Assembly (NCBI GenBank): GCA_965657795.1
Contig: CBFHQJ010000008.1
Coordinates: 14,486-78,485 of the forward strand
DNA: 64,000 bases
Origin: SW10 sp965657795
GTDB taxonomy: Bacteria; Verrucomicrobiota; Verrucomicrobiia; Verrucomicrobiales; Akkermansiaceae
Direction of reading: 5' to 3'
Shown here: one piece after another, positions 9,074-19,015 of the stretch
Layout: each line of letters starts with the position of its first letter
Numbering within the stretch: the first letter of the stretch is position 1
Program-made: the position numbers and the translations under genes
The notes under the pieces: model-generated
The model's input: the letters and a program-made list of their open reading frames with translations, nothing else
Databases searched by the model: none
What the model was told of the DNA's origin: nothing

Positions 9074-10540
9074 ATGACCCTAAACCGACATCTTTCCAGC
9101 CCTCTCCTCTTCGCCATTTCACTCTCGGCGACCTCGAACATCTTCGCCGACGTCTCTGTTTCCAAAGCCTTCGGCGACCACATGGTCCTGCAACAAGGAG
9201 CTCCCATTCGGGTCTGGGGCACGGGCGACCCCGGCGAAGCCGTGAGCGTTTCCTTGGGAGGAACGTCAGCGCAGACCTCAACCAACAAGGAAGGCTCCTG
9301 GCGTGTCGACTTGCCGGCCCTCACCGCCGATGGCAAATCCCACACCATGACGGTGAAAGGCAGGAACACCATCGAAATCAAAGACGTTCTTCTCGGCGAA
9401 GTCTGGATCTGCTCCGGCCAATCGAACATGGAATGGGCCGTCAATCGTTCCCTCAATCCCAAGGAGGAAATCGCAGCGGCAAACCATCCGCAAATCCGAC
9501 TCTTCAACGTTCCAGGACACGTGGCCAAACCCGAACCCGGAAACGATCCGCGCGGCAAGTGGCAGATTTGCTCGCCCGAAACCATTCCGGGCTTCACCGC
9601 GGTCGGCTACTACTTTGGACGCGAACTTCAAAAAGAACTTAAAGTCCCCATCGGACTTGTCGGCACCAACTGGGGTGGCACCCGCATCGAGCCGTGGACT
9701 CCACCAGTCGGCTTCAAATCTGTTCCCAATTTAAAAGACTACGTTGAAAATCTGGAAACCGTCGCCAAGGCTCGCGCCGAAGGAAAGAAGGCCAAACCCA
9801 AAGGCGGCGCGGTCCAAATTTACAACGGTATGGTGCACGCTCTTACCCCGCTCAGCGCGCGCGGTGCCATCTGGTATCAAGGCGAGTCCAACGCCGGTGA
9901 CGGACTCCGCTATGACCACCTCAAGGAAGGCCTCGTGAAAGGTTGGCGTTCCGTTTTTGAAAACGAAGACCTTTCCTTTTACTGGGTGCAACTCGCCAAC
10001 TTCCGCCAGCCGGAGGACAAGCCCGAAGGCGGTGGCTGGGGGCCCGTTCGTGAGGGACAACGTCGTGCCCTGCGACTACCCAAGACCGGAATGGCCGTCA
10101 TAATCGACATCGGAAACGCCAAAGACATTCACCCAAAAAACAAGCAAGACGTTGGCAAGCGCCTCGCACTTTGGGCGCTCGCCAAAGACTACAACAAGGA
10201 CGTTGTTCCCTCCGGACCACTTTACAAAGCGATGAAGAAAGAGGGCTCAAAAATCCGGATCTCCTTCGATCACGTCGGCTCCGGACTCATGACCGGCGAG
10301 AAGAAAGGACTCGATCCCGTCAAGGAAACCAAAGGCGCTGACTTGGCCCGCTTCTCCATTCAGGACAAGGCCGGAAAATGGCACTGGGCCCAAGCCAAAA
10401 TCGACGGCAAGGATGTGGTCGTTTGGCACGACGACGTCAAAGCCCCACAACACGTCCGCTTCGGCTACGAGTCCAACCCCGTCGGTATTAACCTTTACAA
10501 CAAGGAAGGCCTTCCTGCTTCGCCGTTCACCACGGACTAA
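9074..10540 (+). CDS. Sialate O-acetylesterase (SASA family)
   Basis: 488 residues with an N-terminal signal peptide (LLFAISLSATSNIFA). The SGNH-type nucleophile motif ICSGQSNMEWAV and the downstream block WYQGESNAGD are diagnostic of the SASA/DUF303 sialate O-acetylesterase family, which removes acetyl groups from sialic acids or from plant and algal polysaccharides. Before the catalytic domain is the usual beta-rich opening (FGDHMVLQQGAPIRVWG). The ATG at 9074 is preferred over an upstream one because it leads directly into the signal peptide. Secreted enzyme; exact substrate unknown. Intergenic 8928-9073 contains no recognised element. Confidence 0.92.
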   Translation: MTLNRHLSSPLLFAISLSATSNIFADVSVSKAFGDHMVLQQGAPIRVWGTGDPGEAVSVSLGGTSAQTSTNKEGSWRVDLPALTADGKSHTMTVKGRNTIEIKDVLLGEVWICSGQSNMEWAVNRSLNPKEEIAAANHPQIRLFNVPGHVAKPEPGNDPRGKWQICSPETIPGFTAVGYYFGRELQKELKVPIGLVGTNWGGTRIEPWTPPVGFKSVPNLKDYVENLETVAKARAEGKKAKPKGGAVQIYNGMVHALTPLSARGAIWYQGESNAGDGLRYDHLKEGLVKGWRSVFENEDLSFYWVQLANFRQPEDKPEGGGWGPVREGQRRALRLPKTGMAVIIDIGNAKDIHPKNKQDVGKRLALWALAKDYNKDVVPSGPLYKAMKKEGSKIRISFDHVGSGLMTGEKKGLDPVKETKGADLARFSIQDKAGKWHWAQAKIDGKDVVVWHDDVKAPQHVRFGYESNPVGINLYNKEGLPASPFTTD

Positions 10541-10544
10541 GCCG

Positions 10545-11693
10545 TCAGGAACCAAGCACCTTCGAATAAATTCGACGGCGCTTGTGCGTCTCGTGCTCGA
10601 TATCTTTCCAAAGCGAGAGCACTTTTGAGTTCGTCTCAAGCTCGCCGTTGGTTTCCACCCATTTGAAACCAGCGGCGATCGCGGACTGATGCATCTCGTG
10701 CATCACGATCGCATTTAAACCAGCATTGCGGAGTTCCGGCGCAACCGCGATCAGATAAAGATCGAGGGTATCCCGGCTTCCTTTGAGATGCCCGCTCAGC
10801 CAGGCGAGAGGGATCCTTCTCCTCCTCCCACGCAGCATCTGCATCAGATCGGACCACGAAGGCATGGCGAGTCCGAGCGCAACAATTTCGTCTTCGGAAT
10901 CGACCACTAACTTCACAAAGCGTGGGTCGATAAGGCTGAAAAACTTTTTGATCAGAACCTCGATCTCGCCATCCGTCATCGGGGTAAATTCATAGAGATC
11001 TGAATAGGCGGAATTGATGAGCTGAAACACTTCATTCCCGAGCGGTCTCAGTTCACGCGCTGAAGTTTTTTCAATCAAGCGTAGTTCTTTTTTCTTCAGA
11101 ACGTATTCCGCGACCTGCCGATATTTCGGGTTAAGCTCCGGAGGAAGCTCGAAGCGATGCTCGACATAATCAATCTCCTTACCGAATCCACAAGACTCGA
11201 TTAGCGGACCATAGTAAGGAAAATTATAAGAGGAAACGACTGTTGGGAGCCGATCAAAACCATCAACCAGAACCGCCGATCGCTCAAAGGTGGTGAGCCC
11301 GAGAGGCCCTTCGAGAAGTGTCATCTCTCTTTCCAATGCCCAGTCTTCGACAGTCTCCAGAAGAAGCTTCACCACCTCCAGATCCTCCACAAAGTCGAGG
11401 AGACAAAAGCGCACCACCTTGATGCCACGGAGTTTTTGTTCACGGCGATTGATCACTCCGGCGACCCGCCCGACACACTCGCTCCCCTTCATAGCCAGCC
11501 AGAGTTGGAATTCACAATCTTCAAGCCCTGGATTGGAATTCACATCGAGAGAGTCGAGTTCGTCCCGGATCAAAGGAGGAACCCACAATGGCGAATCCCG
11601 ATAGAGATCAAACTGACATTGCACAAAGCGACGGCGATCTCGCAACGAACCCGAAAGAGCTTCGATTTTCACAAGACTCACTTGATCAGACAT
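10545..11693 (-). CDS. GNAT-fold acyltransferase-like protein
   Basis: 382 residues. The opening (KIEALSGSLRDRRRFVQCQFDLYRDSPLWVPPLIRDE) and the phrase EGPLGLTTFERSAVLVDGFDRLP match a large family of cytoplasmic proteins annotated as GNAT-superfamily or YghO-like. The C-terminus contains a GNAT-like second half (YLIAVAPELRNAGLNAIVMHEM, then WVETNGELETNSKVLSLW). Acceptor unknown. The ATG at 11693 is chosen because the upstream extension encodes a poorly fitting hydrophobic stretch. Convergent with the esterase gene, 4 bp apart. Confidence 0.7.
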   Translation of the reverse strand: MSDQVSLVKIEALSGSLRDRRRFVQCQFDLYRDSPLWVPPLIRDELDSLDVNSNPGLEDCEFQLWLAMKGSECVGRVAGVINRREQKLRGIKVVRFCLLDFVEDLEVVKLLLETVEDWALEREMTLLEGPLGLTTFERSAVLVDGFDRLPTVVSSYNFPYYGPLIESCGFGKEIDYVEHRFELPPELNPKYRQVAEYVLKKKELRLIEKTSARELRPLGNEVFQLINSAYSDLYEFTPMTDGEIEVLIKKFFSLIDPRFVKLVVDSEDEIVALGLAMPSWSDLMQMLRGRRRRIPLAWLSGHLKGSRDTLDLYLIAVAPELRNAGLNAIVMHEMHQSAIAAGFKWVETNGELETNSKVLSLWKDIEHETHKRRRIYSKVLGS

Positions 11694-11851
11694 TTGCGAT
11701 TCACGACTCTGCAACACGGAGACCTTTTCCACAAGCTGTTTGGCCTCTCCCCAAACGCTGACAACTTTGACCAAAACCATCGCAAGGCAAAGAAATCGAA
11801 AAGCACTATTGAAGAAGGACAACATCGGTCGGTAAAAAGGGCCCGCCGACC

Positions 11852-12583
11852 ATGCCCTTCAATAAAAGCCTCGTCACCAATGGTATCGCCCTCTTTTTCG
11901 CGATCGTTGGATACTTCCTCCCCGCTCCCTTCCGCGATCCCGTTTTCAGCATCGGCCTCTTCGCCTTCTCCGGGGCCCTCACCAACTGGCTCGCGATCCA
12001 CATGCTCTTTGAAAAGGTTCCCGGCTTTTATGGATCGGGAGTCATTCCCGCTCGCTTTGAAGACTTTAAGCAAGGGATTCACCGCCTCATCATGCAGCAA
12101 TTCTTTACTGCTGAAAACGTGGGCCGCTTTTTCAGAGACGGACAAGCCGGCGGAAGCGGCGGAGTCGATCTCACCCCCTTGATTGACTCGGTGGATCTCG
12201 ATCCCACCTTCGAGGCCCTCAAAACCGCGGTCATTGATTCCAAGTTCGGAGGAGCTCTCGCCATGTTTGGCGGGCCCGCTGCCCTCGATCCCATCAAGCC
12301 CGACTTCGTCGAGAAGATGCGATCCTCGGTCAAAGACATCGTTTCCTCCAATGACTTTCAGGAGAAGCTGCAAGCCCTCGCCACCGGTGGAGGTAGCGAC
12401 CACTCCGAACTCCTCGACCGGGTCAGCGTCATCGTCGAAAAACGCCTCGAAGAACTCACACCGAAGATGGTCAAAGACATCATCCAACAAATGATCCGCG
12501 CCCACCTCGGATGGCTCGTCGTCTGGGGCGGCGTTTGCGGGGGCCTGATCGGATTGATCGCAAGCCTCTTGCAGACCTCCTAG
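11852..12583 (+). CDS. DUF445-family membrane protein
   Basis: 243 residues with hydrophobic helices at the N-terminus (NGIALFFAIVGYFLPA) and C-terminus (WLVVWGGVCGGLIGLIASLL). The phrase GALTNWLAIHMLFEKVPGFYGSGVIPARFEDFK is the core DUF445 signature. The middle is amphipathic and helical, with a Gly-rich loop. DUF445 proteins are inner-membrane proteins of unknown function. The gene is complete, but the sequence immediately after it is a joint between two partial genes. Confidence 0.88.
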   Translation: MPFNKSLVTNGIALFFAIVGYFLPAPFRDPVFSIGLFAFSGALTNWLAIHMLFEKVPGFYGSGVIPARFEDFKQGIHRLIMQQFFTAENVGRFFRDGQAGGSGGVDLTPLIDSVDLDPTFEALKTAVIDSKFGGALAMFGGPAALDPIKPDFVEKMRSSVKDIVSSNDFQEKLQALATGGGSDHSELLDRVSVIVEKRLEELTPKMVKDIIQQMIRAHLGWLVVWGGVCGGLIGLIASLLQTS

Positions 12584-12594
12584 ACCGGAAAGAC

Positions 12595-13150
12595 CTACAA
12601 GGGCTCCACCACGAGTCGAAAGAAGAGCTTGGCGGGCCGGGTCCTGTTTTGGAAACTTTCCCCAATCACTGCATCAGTTCCAGTCCGTTGTCCGTTCTGG
12701 GTATCGCTCCACGACTCTGGTTCGAGCGTGGCACTGGACTGAAGCTTGTAGCTTCGCTGACTACTGGAAAACCATTCCACAATGTATCGGTCATCCAACT
12801 CGACGACTTTGAAATCGAGTCGAGAGGCCGGATCATTTGGCAGGGTTCCGAAGCGGAACTCACCGAGGTTTGTCTCACCATCGCCATCGGAATCGTCCGA
12901 CCCGTTCTGCCCCGTGATGTTTCCAAAGTAAACCAGCTCCCAGGCATCCGGAAGACCGTCGTTGTCGACATCATCCGGATCGTCGGAGGTCACATCGACA
13001 GTAAAGCTTTGCTCCAAAAAGTCACCCGAGGGATCAGTGGTACGGATCGTAAGATCGAGGGGACCCGATGGAAGCGATGCACTCGCAAACGCTTGCGTCG
13101 TACGGACTTCGTTTCCATTGATGATCTCAAAATATTGCTCGGAAGTGGCA
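12595..13150 (-). pseudogene. C-terminal fragment of a secreted DxDxDG-repeat protein
   Basis: The minus-strand frame ending at 12595 is coding-like for about 185 codons: a cadherin-like strand pattern (LDLTIRTTDPSGDFLEQSFTV), then DDVDNDGLPDAWELVYFG and SDGDGETNLGEF (thrombospondin type-3/dockerin-like calcium motifs), then a beta-rich tail ending LFFRLVVEPL. The same domain order closes many secreted Verrucomicrobial proteins. There is no methionine and no signal peptide. Going upstream, family-like sequence stops at about 13150, exactly where the opposite strand becomes a ThrE fragment. The 5' part of the gene is missing, so this is a truncated remnant. Confidence 0.75.
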
Positions 13151-13830
13151 TCGCGGCCGCGGGGATCGCCGTCAATCCGGCGCTGGTCGTCCTTTCCTCC
13201 ATCATCATCTTCATACCCGGGCTGGCCCTCACCGTTTCACTCACGGAGATCTCTGCAGGCCACCTCATTTCGGGATGCTCCCGCCTCGTCGACGCCATCA
13301 TGACTTTGCTCAAGCTCTTTTTTGGAGCTCTCAGCGGCATCGCCATGACAAGGTTCGCGGTCGGGGCGATCCCGCAAATTGCGGACCCCGGGATCGATTT
13401 CCCAGACCTGCCGCCCTGGCGGCTTTGGCCCGCCTTGATTGGTTTGGCTCTCTCCCTTGGAATCGGCCTCAATCTTCCTCCCCAGCGGATCGGCTGGGGT
13501 GTTTTGGCAGTCATGATTGCCTTCACTTCAGCGATGTTTGGCGAAATCCACTTCGGAATGTTCGCCGGCGTTTTTCTCGGAGCTCTCGCCGTCGGACTCT
13601 ACGCCAACGTCTTTTCACGAATCATGCGCGGACCGGGCTCCATCCTGATGACCTATGGAATCATCGTGCTGGTCCCCGGAAGCAAGATCTACTCCATTCT
13701 GAACGAATGGGTCTCGGGCGAAACCATCCTCCCCAGCCAAAGCGGCAGCACCGCCGTGATGGCCTTCATGGCCCTGACCGCCGGCCTTCTCTTTTCAAAT
13801 GCTTTTCTCCCTGCCCGAAAGAGCCTGTAA
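13141..13830 (+). pseudogene. Threonine/serine exporter (ThrE)-family fragment, N-terminal half missing
   Basis: 229 codons of membrane protein beginning GSGIAAAGIAVNPALVVLSS without a start codon. The segment PGLALTVSLTEISAGHLISG is the conserved end of the first ThrE/DUF1212 domain, and the rest (LGIGLNLPPQ, GPGSILMTYGIIVLVPGS) fits the C-terminal membrane domain. The missing part would hold the cytoplasmic start and first helices. Upstream the frame stays open through the opposite-strand gene fragment, but that part does not look like ThrE. Probably non-functional. Confidence 0.75.
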
Positions 13831-13908
13831 GCCCACTCGGGTCCGAAGAGATTTCGACGTGGTTTTTGCTACAACACGATCTAACATCACGTAAGTTGTG
13901 CAGACGAC

Positions 13909-16782
13909 ATGTTCAGTCTCAGACCACGTTCTTTTCTTCCTTTCCTGCTGACCCTTTCTCCGCTGGCGGGTTCGGCAAAAATTGACTTCAACGCGCAAAT
14001 CCGCCCGCTTCTCACCAAGAACTGCACCACCTGCCACGGTGGTGTCAAAAAGGCGGGCGATGTTTCCTTCCTTTACCGGGAAGACGTCCTCGGAAAGGGC
14101 AAATCTGGACGCCCGGTGGTAGTACCAGGATCTCCGCAGGAATCGGAAATGATTCGACGACTCAAGACAAGCGATCCCGATGACCGCATGCCTCCTCCCG
14201 ATCACCATCCCGAGCCCATGGCGCCTTCCGATATGGCCTTATTCGAACAATGGGTTTCGGAAGGCGCGGAGTGGGGAGATCATTGGGCTTTCGTCAAACC
14301 GACCAAACCCTCCCTCCCAAAAATATCTGATCCTGCATGGCCCACCAGCGACTTGGATCACTTTGTCCTGGCGAGACTGGATCAAGCCAAGCTTACCCCT
14401 TCGCAACCAGCCTCCCCGGGAGCCTGGCTCCGTCGCGTCACTCTCGACCTGACCGGCCTGCCGCCTACCCTTGCGGAATTCGAAGCCTTTTCCACCGCTG
14501 CCAAAAGCGATCTCCCCAAGGCCAAAGAGTCCGTCGTCGACCGACTCCTTGCCTCCCCCGCATACGGAGAACACCTTGCCGCGATGTGGTTGGATTTGGC
14601 TCGCTACTCCGACACCTTTGGTTTCGAAAAAGACCCACATCGTAACATCTGGCCGTTTCGGGATTGGGTCATCAACGCCTTCAACCAAGACCTTCCCTTC
14701 GACCAATTTACAATCAAGCAACTCGCCGGTGATCTCATCGAAAGCCCGTCTGCCCACGATCTCATCGCGAGTTCGTTTCATCGCAACACCCAGAACAATA
14801 CCGAAGGCGGTACCGATGATGAAGAATGGCGCATGGCCGCGGTCATGGACCGCGTCAGCACAACGTGGACTGCTTGGAACGGCACCACGTTTGGGTGTGT
14901 CCAATGCCACTCCCACCCCTACGAGCCCATTCCGCATGAGGATTACTACCGCTTCCTGTCCTTCTTCAACAACTCGGAAGACATCGATCAAAACGACGAT
15001 TTCCCAAAGACCAAAGTCGCAAAGGATCCGGGACAACAAGCGGCATCCGTGATGCTCGAGAAGGACATTCGCAAGGCGCGCACCACGATCAATTCCTCCG
15101 CACGGGAACTTGCTCAAAACATTCAGGATTGGTCGCTTCTCCAAGCCAGCGAAAGCATCGCCCAGCCTGACACAGGAAAAGTGACCCAGCAGAAGAACGG
15201 CGACTTTCTCTCATCAGGCACCAACCCAACCCGCGCCGTCTTTAAGATCACCACACCCTCTCCGAGCTTTGGAGCAATTCGCCTTACCATCCTTCCTCTC
15301 AGCGACGATCCCGCAAATTGGGATGAGCAAGGAGCCGTCGTCTCGGGAATCGAAGTGACCTTGGTCGGTGCCGATGGAAAAAGGAAACCGGTCGCTCTTC
15401 GTGAAGTCATTGCCGACCACCTGGCCGGCCCTTACGACCCAAATGACTCACTTAAGAAAGGAAGCTCCGGCTTCGGCGAGTTCCCGATGATGAAGGGACC
15501 ACGCACAGCCTGGATCGTCCCAAGTTCACCCATTGTCCCGGAATCCGGGGAAAAGCTCGAAATCAGCATTCGTCACGGAGCAGTCTGCAATGGCAACAAT
15601 CAAAACTGCGTTCTTCGTCGCTTCCGCCTAGAATCGTCCAACGATCCCCGCCTTGCCGAATTTCTCGCCAAACCGGAACGGTCCGCAGAATGGAAACAGT
15701 TGGCAACGCTCAAAAAGCAATACAACGCCATCCCGGGCATGACCATTCCAGTGATGCAGGAGCGCCGCCCCGAAGCTCAACGTGAAACCCGTCTCTTCAT
15801 CCGGGGAAATCGCATGACACTGGGGCAGGTTGTCGCTCCGGGTGTTCCGGAAATCTTCGGCGGCAACGGCAAAGAAAAAAATCGCCTCGATATGGCCCGC
15901 TGGCTGGTCGGCCCGGAAAACCCTCTCGCGGCCCGCGTTCTCGCAAACCGGCTCTGGGCCTCCATGTTTGGCATTGGCATCGTGGAAACTCTCGAGGATT
16001 TTGGGAGCTCCGGAGCACTCCCCAGCCACCCCGAGCTTCTCGACTTCCTGGCCCTGCGCCTCCGCGATCACCACCGCTGGCACCTGAAACCCTTCCTCCG
16101 TGAGATTGCTCTCTCCGCCAGCTATGGGCAGGACAACAAAGCGACGTCATCGCTTTTGCAAACCGACCCCACAAACCGCCTTTTGGCGCGAGGCCCACGC
16201 CAACGACTCAGTGCCGAAATGGTCCGCGATCAGGCGCTCGTTGTTTCCGATTTGCTCACCACCAAATCCGGCGGACCACCCGTCTATCCACCCCAGCCCG
16301 ATGGCATCTGGCGGTCCGTTTACAGTGGCCAAACCTGGAAGACCTCGACCGGCCCCGACCGCTACCGTCGCGCCGTTTACACCTATCGAAAACGCACCTC
16401 GGGATACCCTGCCTTCCTCACCTTCGATGCACCTACCGGAGATGTCTGCAGCGCTAATCGCATCGCCACCAATACTCCTCTTCAAGCTCTGGTAACTTTG
16501 AACGATCCCGCGCACATCGAATTTGCCCAAGCACTCGCCAAAGTCATGGCGAAACACCACCCTGATCTCTCCGAACAACTTTCGCACGGATGGAAGCGGA
16601 TCACTCTTCAGAAGCCCGACCCTGAAACCCTCGAGACGCTGGTGGCACTCTATCGCGATGCCTCGGCTGAGTTGCAAAAGACTCCAGGCGATTCAGCCAA
16701 GCTAGCCGACAGCCCTGCTCTTGCCTCCCTCGTCATCGTTGCCAACACCATTTTGAATTCCGACGCCGCCCTGAACCGATGA
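13909..16782 (+). CDS. PSCyt1/DUF1549/DUF1553 cytochrome-type protein
   Basis: 957 residues. Signal peptide, then a planctomycete-type cytochrome c domain with haem-binding CTTCH at residues 39-43 and a MPPPDHHP stretch that could supply the axial ligand. DUF1549 follows (WLRRVTLDLTGLPPTLAEFEAF) with a second CXXCH (GCVQCHSHPYEP), then a beta-rich insertion, then DUF1553 (RLDMARWLVGPENPLAARVLANRLW, ending near ANTILNSDAALNR). These proteins are widespread in PVC bacteria; function unproven, and a role in polymer breakdown or redox at the cell surface is inferred. Stop codon overlaps the start of the DUF1501 gene (ATGA), indicating translational coupling. Confidence 0.92.
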   Translation: MFSLRPRSFLPFLLTLSPLAGSAKIDFNAQIRPLLTKNCTTCHGGVKKAGDVSFLYREDVLGKGKSGRPVVVPGSPQESEMIRRLKTSDPDDRMPPPDHHPEPMAPSDMALFEQWVSEGAEWGDHWAFVKPTKPSLPKISDPAWPTSDLDHFVLARLDQAKLTPSQPASPGAWLRRVTLDLTGLPPTLAEFEAFSTAAKSDLPKAKESVVDRLLASPAYGEHLAAMWLDLARYSDTFGFEKDPHRNIWPFRDWVINAFNQDLPFDQFTIKQLAGDLIESPSAHDLIASSFHRNTQNNTEGGTDDEEWRMAAVMDRVSTTWTAWNGTTFGCVQCHSHPYEPIPHEDYYRFLSFFNNSEDIDQNDDFPKTKVAKDPGQQAASVMLEKDIRKARTTINSSARELAQNIQDWSLLQASESIAQPDTGKVTQQKNGDFLSSGTNPTRAVFKITTPSPSFGAIRLTILPLSDDPANWDEQGAVVSGIEVTLVGADGKRKPVALREVIADHLAGPYDPNDSLKKGSSGFGEFPMMKGPRTAWIVPSSPIVPESGEKLEISIRHGAVCNGNNQNCVLRRFRLESSNDPRLAEFLAKPERSAEWKQLATLKKQYNAIPGMTIPVMQERRPEAQRETRLFIRGNRMTLGQVVAPGVPEIFGGNGKEKNRLDMARWLVGPENPLAARVLANRLWASMFGIGIVETLEDFGSSGALPSHPELLDFLALRLRDHHRWHLKPFLREIALSASYGQDNKATSSLLQTDPTNRLLARGPRQRLSAEMVRDQALVVSDLLTTKSGGPPVYPPQPDGIWRSVYSGQTWKTSTGPDRYRRAVYTYRKRTSGYPAFLTFDAPTGDVCSANRIATNTPLQALVTLNDPAHIEFAQALAKVMAKHHPDLSEQLSHGWKRITLQKPDPETLETLVALYRDASAELQKTPGDSAKLADSPALASLVIVANTILNSDAALNR

Positions 16783-18257
16783 TCCATCCTTTTCAACAAC
16801 TCCAGCACGACCGTCTGCAACACCAAACGCGGAGGCATTTTCTCAACAACTGCTCGGTTGGCCTCGGCGGACTTTGGCTGGCCAGTCAGGGCAATTCCGC
16901 TCTCGGAGCCGCACTCCACAAAGATCCCGCGCAACCCTTCGCGCCAAGCGCTCCCCATTTTGCCCCCAAGGCCAAGCGAGTGATCTATCTTCACATGGCC
17001 GGCGCCCCCAGCCAACTCGAGCTTTTCGATCACAAGCCGGAACTCACCAAATACGACGACAAGGATTGCCCCGCCGAGTTTCTCGAAGGCCAGCAATTTG
17101 CCTTCATTCAGGGCGTCCCAAAAATGCTGGGATCGGTCTTCCCATTTCACAAAGCAGGACAGTCGGGCCAATGGATTTCCGACCGCATGCCGCACCTCGA
17201 AACCGTCATCGATGACGTCTGCTTTATTAAGTCAATGTGGTCGGACCAGTTCAACCACGCCCCCGCGCAACTTCTCCTTCACACCGGCAGCCAAAACCCG
17301 GGAAGCCCTTCCGCCGGAGCCTGGACCACTTACGGCCTCGGCAGCGAAAACCAAAACCTCCCCGGCTTTATCGCCCTGACCTCAGGGGGGAAAAACCCCG
17401 ATGCCGGAAAATCCGTCTGGGGATCGGGCTTCCTCCCTTCGGTCTATCAAGGCGTGCAGTGCCGATCCGAAGGCGATCCCGTCCTCTTCCTCGGCAATCC
17501 CGATGGAGTCTCCCGAAATCTCCGGCGCAAGTCGCTCGATGCTCTTTCCAAACTCAATCAGCGAATCGCGACCGAAGTCGGCGACCCCGAAACCCTCACC
17601 CGGATTGCGCAGTACGAAATGGCGTTCAGGATGCAAATGCACGCCTCCGACGCCTTCGACGTCAGCCAGGAACCAGCCTCGGTTCACGAAGCCTATGCCA
17701 CCCAACCGGGCAAGGAATCCTTCAGCAACAACTGCCTCCTGGCACGGCGACTGGCCGAGCGCGGAGTTCGCTTCATCCAGCTTTTTGACTGGGGATGGGA
17801 CTCGCATGGAACAGGACCGAACACCGACCTCCGGGACGGGTTTGTCAAAAAGTGCAAGGAAATCGATCAACCGATCGCTGCCCTTCTCAAGGACCTCAAA
17901 CAGCGCGGACTCCTCGAAGAGACTCTCGTGATTTGGTCAGGCGAATTTGGAAGAACACCCATGCGTGAAAACCGCGGCGGCAAGACCATGAAAAATGTGG
18001 GACGTGATCACCACCCTGCAGCCTACACTCTCTGGATGGCCGGAGGCGGCGTGAAAGGTGGCGTCAGTTACGGAGAAACCGACGCGCTTGGCTACAATGC
18101 CACCACCGATCCCGTGAGCGCACACGACCTTCACGCCACCCTCATGACCTTGCTGGGCTTCGATCACAAACGCTTCACTCATCCCTTCCAGGGACTTGAT
18201 CAACGACTGACAAACGTCACCAAAACATCAAGAATCCTTCACGACATCATCTCCTAG
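16779..18257 (+). CDS. DUF1501 protein, Tat-exported
   Basis: 492 residues. Tat signal at residues 17-35 (TRRHFLNNCSVGLGG). The family core is clear: YLHMAGAPSQLELFDHKP, then IRSM-like block FIKSMWSDQFNHAPAQ, FDWGWDSHG, EETLVIWSGEFGRTP, GRDHHPAAYTLWMAGGGVKGG and a C-terminal HDLHATLMTLLG. The fold is alkaline-phosphatase/sulfatase-like with conserved His/Asp metal sites. The gene overlaps the cytochrome gene by 4 bp, and the two families are nearly always paired. Catalytic function has not been firmly assigned to the family. Confidence 0.92.
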   Translation: MIHPFQQLQHDRLQHQTRRHFLNNCSVGLGGLWLASQGNSALGAALHKDPAQPFAPSAPHFAPKAKRVIYLHMAGAPSQLELFDHKPELTKYDDKDCPAEFLEGQQFAFIQGVPKMLGSVFPFHKAGQSGQWISDRMPHLETVIDDVCFIKSMWSDQFNHAPAQLLLHTGSQNPGSPSAGAWTTYGLGSENQNLPGFIALTSGGKNPDAGKSVWGSGFLPSVYQGVQCRSEGDPVLFLGNPDGVSRNLRRKSLDALSKLNQRIATEVGDPETLTRIAQYEMAFRMQMHASDAFDVSQEPASVHEAYATQPGKESFSNNCLLARRLAERGVRFIQLFDWGWDSHGTGPNTDLRDGFVKKCKEIDQPIAALLKDLKQRGLLEETLVIWSGEFGRTPMRENRGGKTMKNVGRDHHPAAYTLWMAGGGVKGGVSYGETDALGYNATTDPVSAHDLHATLMTLLGFDHKRFTHPFQGLDQRLTNVTKTSRILHDIIS

Positions 18258-18377
18258 ACTGCTCGTTTATGGTTTCCCAGACTTTGGAGGAATTGCCCTA
18301 CCTAATCCTGAGAGGATTGGCCAGCCCATTCGACCTGCTAATGAAGGTTGCCACGCCCGTTTTTTTTGCGCGCCGAA

Positions 18378-18999
18378 ATGGGAATCGGCACCATCAACAT
18401 CACTTCGCCGATCACAACGACGGGGTCATTGAACATTACCTCAAATCCAAGCACGTAATTTGTGCGCAACGAGGCTTCTTATGGACCGCAAATTAGCGCA
18501 TCAAAAATTTACGGCAATCTTCTCTCCGCCATACCCAAGGACATCATTTTTGGCGCTGCCCTCCCTCAGACCCTTTGGACTGACTACAGGGCGCTCAGGC
18601 CGAGAAATTCTTGTGAGCGCCGGAGATGGCGAATTTTGTTTTACCATGACTGAGGGGAAAGACTTTGCAGTGCTCCTCAAGTCAACCCTCGCCACCGACC
18701 TCCGGGAGTTCAATTTTTTCGCCCTCTCAAAACTCCCCAGGGTTCCGGGTTTTGCCGCAAATGCCACGAGTGGTTCTTTTAATTCCATGGCAGGTGTCAG
18801 CCCGGAAGTCACCCTGACGATTGAGAGCGTCGCCGGTATTCCATACCAGGTGGAGGAAAGCGCGAACCTCGCCGGGTGGATCACACGCACACCACCCGTT
18901 TTGGGAACCGGAGGAGAAATCAGCTCTACCTTTGAAGCGACTTCAACCGGGAACAGGTTCTACCGGTGGAAGCTCCTTCCACTGGAAGAATCTCCCTAA
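18378..18999 (+). pseudogene. Decayed remnant of a secreted protein, C-terminal domain recognisable
   Basis: Coding-like sequence changes frame. A first stretch from 18378 (MGIGTINITSPITTTGSLNIT) has a stop at about 18456, then continues in the same frame to about 18590 (ISASKIYGNLLSAIPKDIIFG). From about 18600 the neighbouring frame reads to 18999, ending with a beta-rich domain (VTLTIESVAGIPYQVEESANL ... NRFYRWKL) typical of Verrucomicrobial exported proteins. No intact signal peptide or start is present. Region 18258-18377 shows nothing clear. Most likely a pseudogene, but coding limits are uncertain. Confidence 0.45.
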
Positions 19000-19015
19000 G
19001 TCTGCCAACCAAATC

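Noticed and set aside
13150..13165. GCGGCCGC (NotI-type) site at the 13.14 kb joint as a cloning scar
   Set aside because: The 8-mer is compatible with the GC-rich coding context on both strands, and no vector-like sequence is present.
12511..13830. A long continuous plus-strand frame of 439 codons
   Set aside because: Only the part from about 13141 resembles ThrE. The first 210 codons lie opposite a clearly coding secreted-protein fragment and overlap the end of the DUF445 gene; the open frame there is a by-product.
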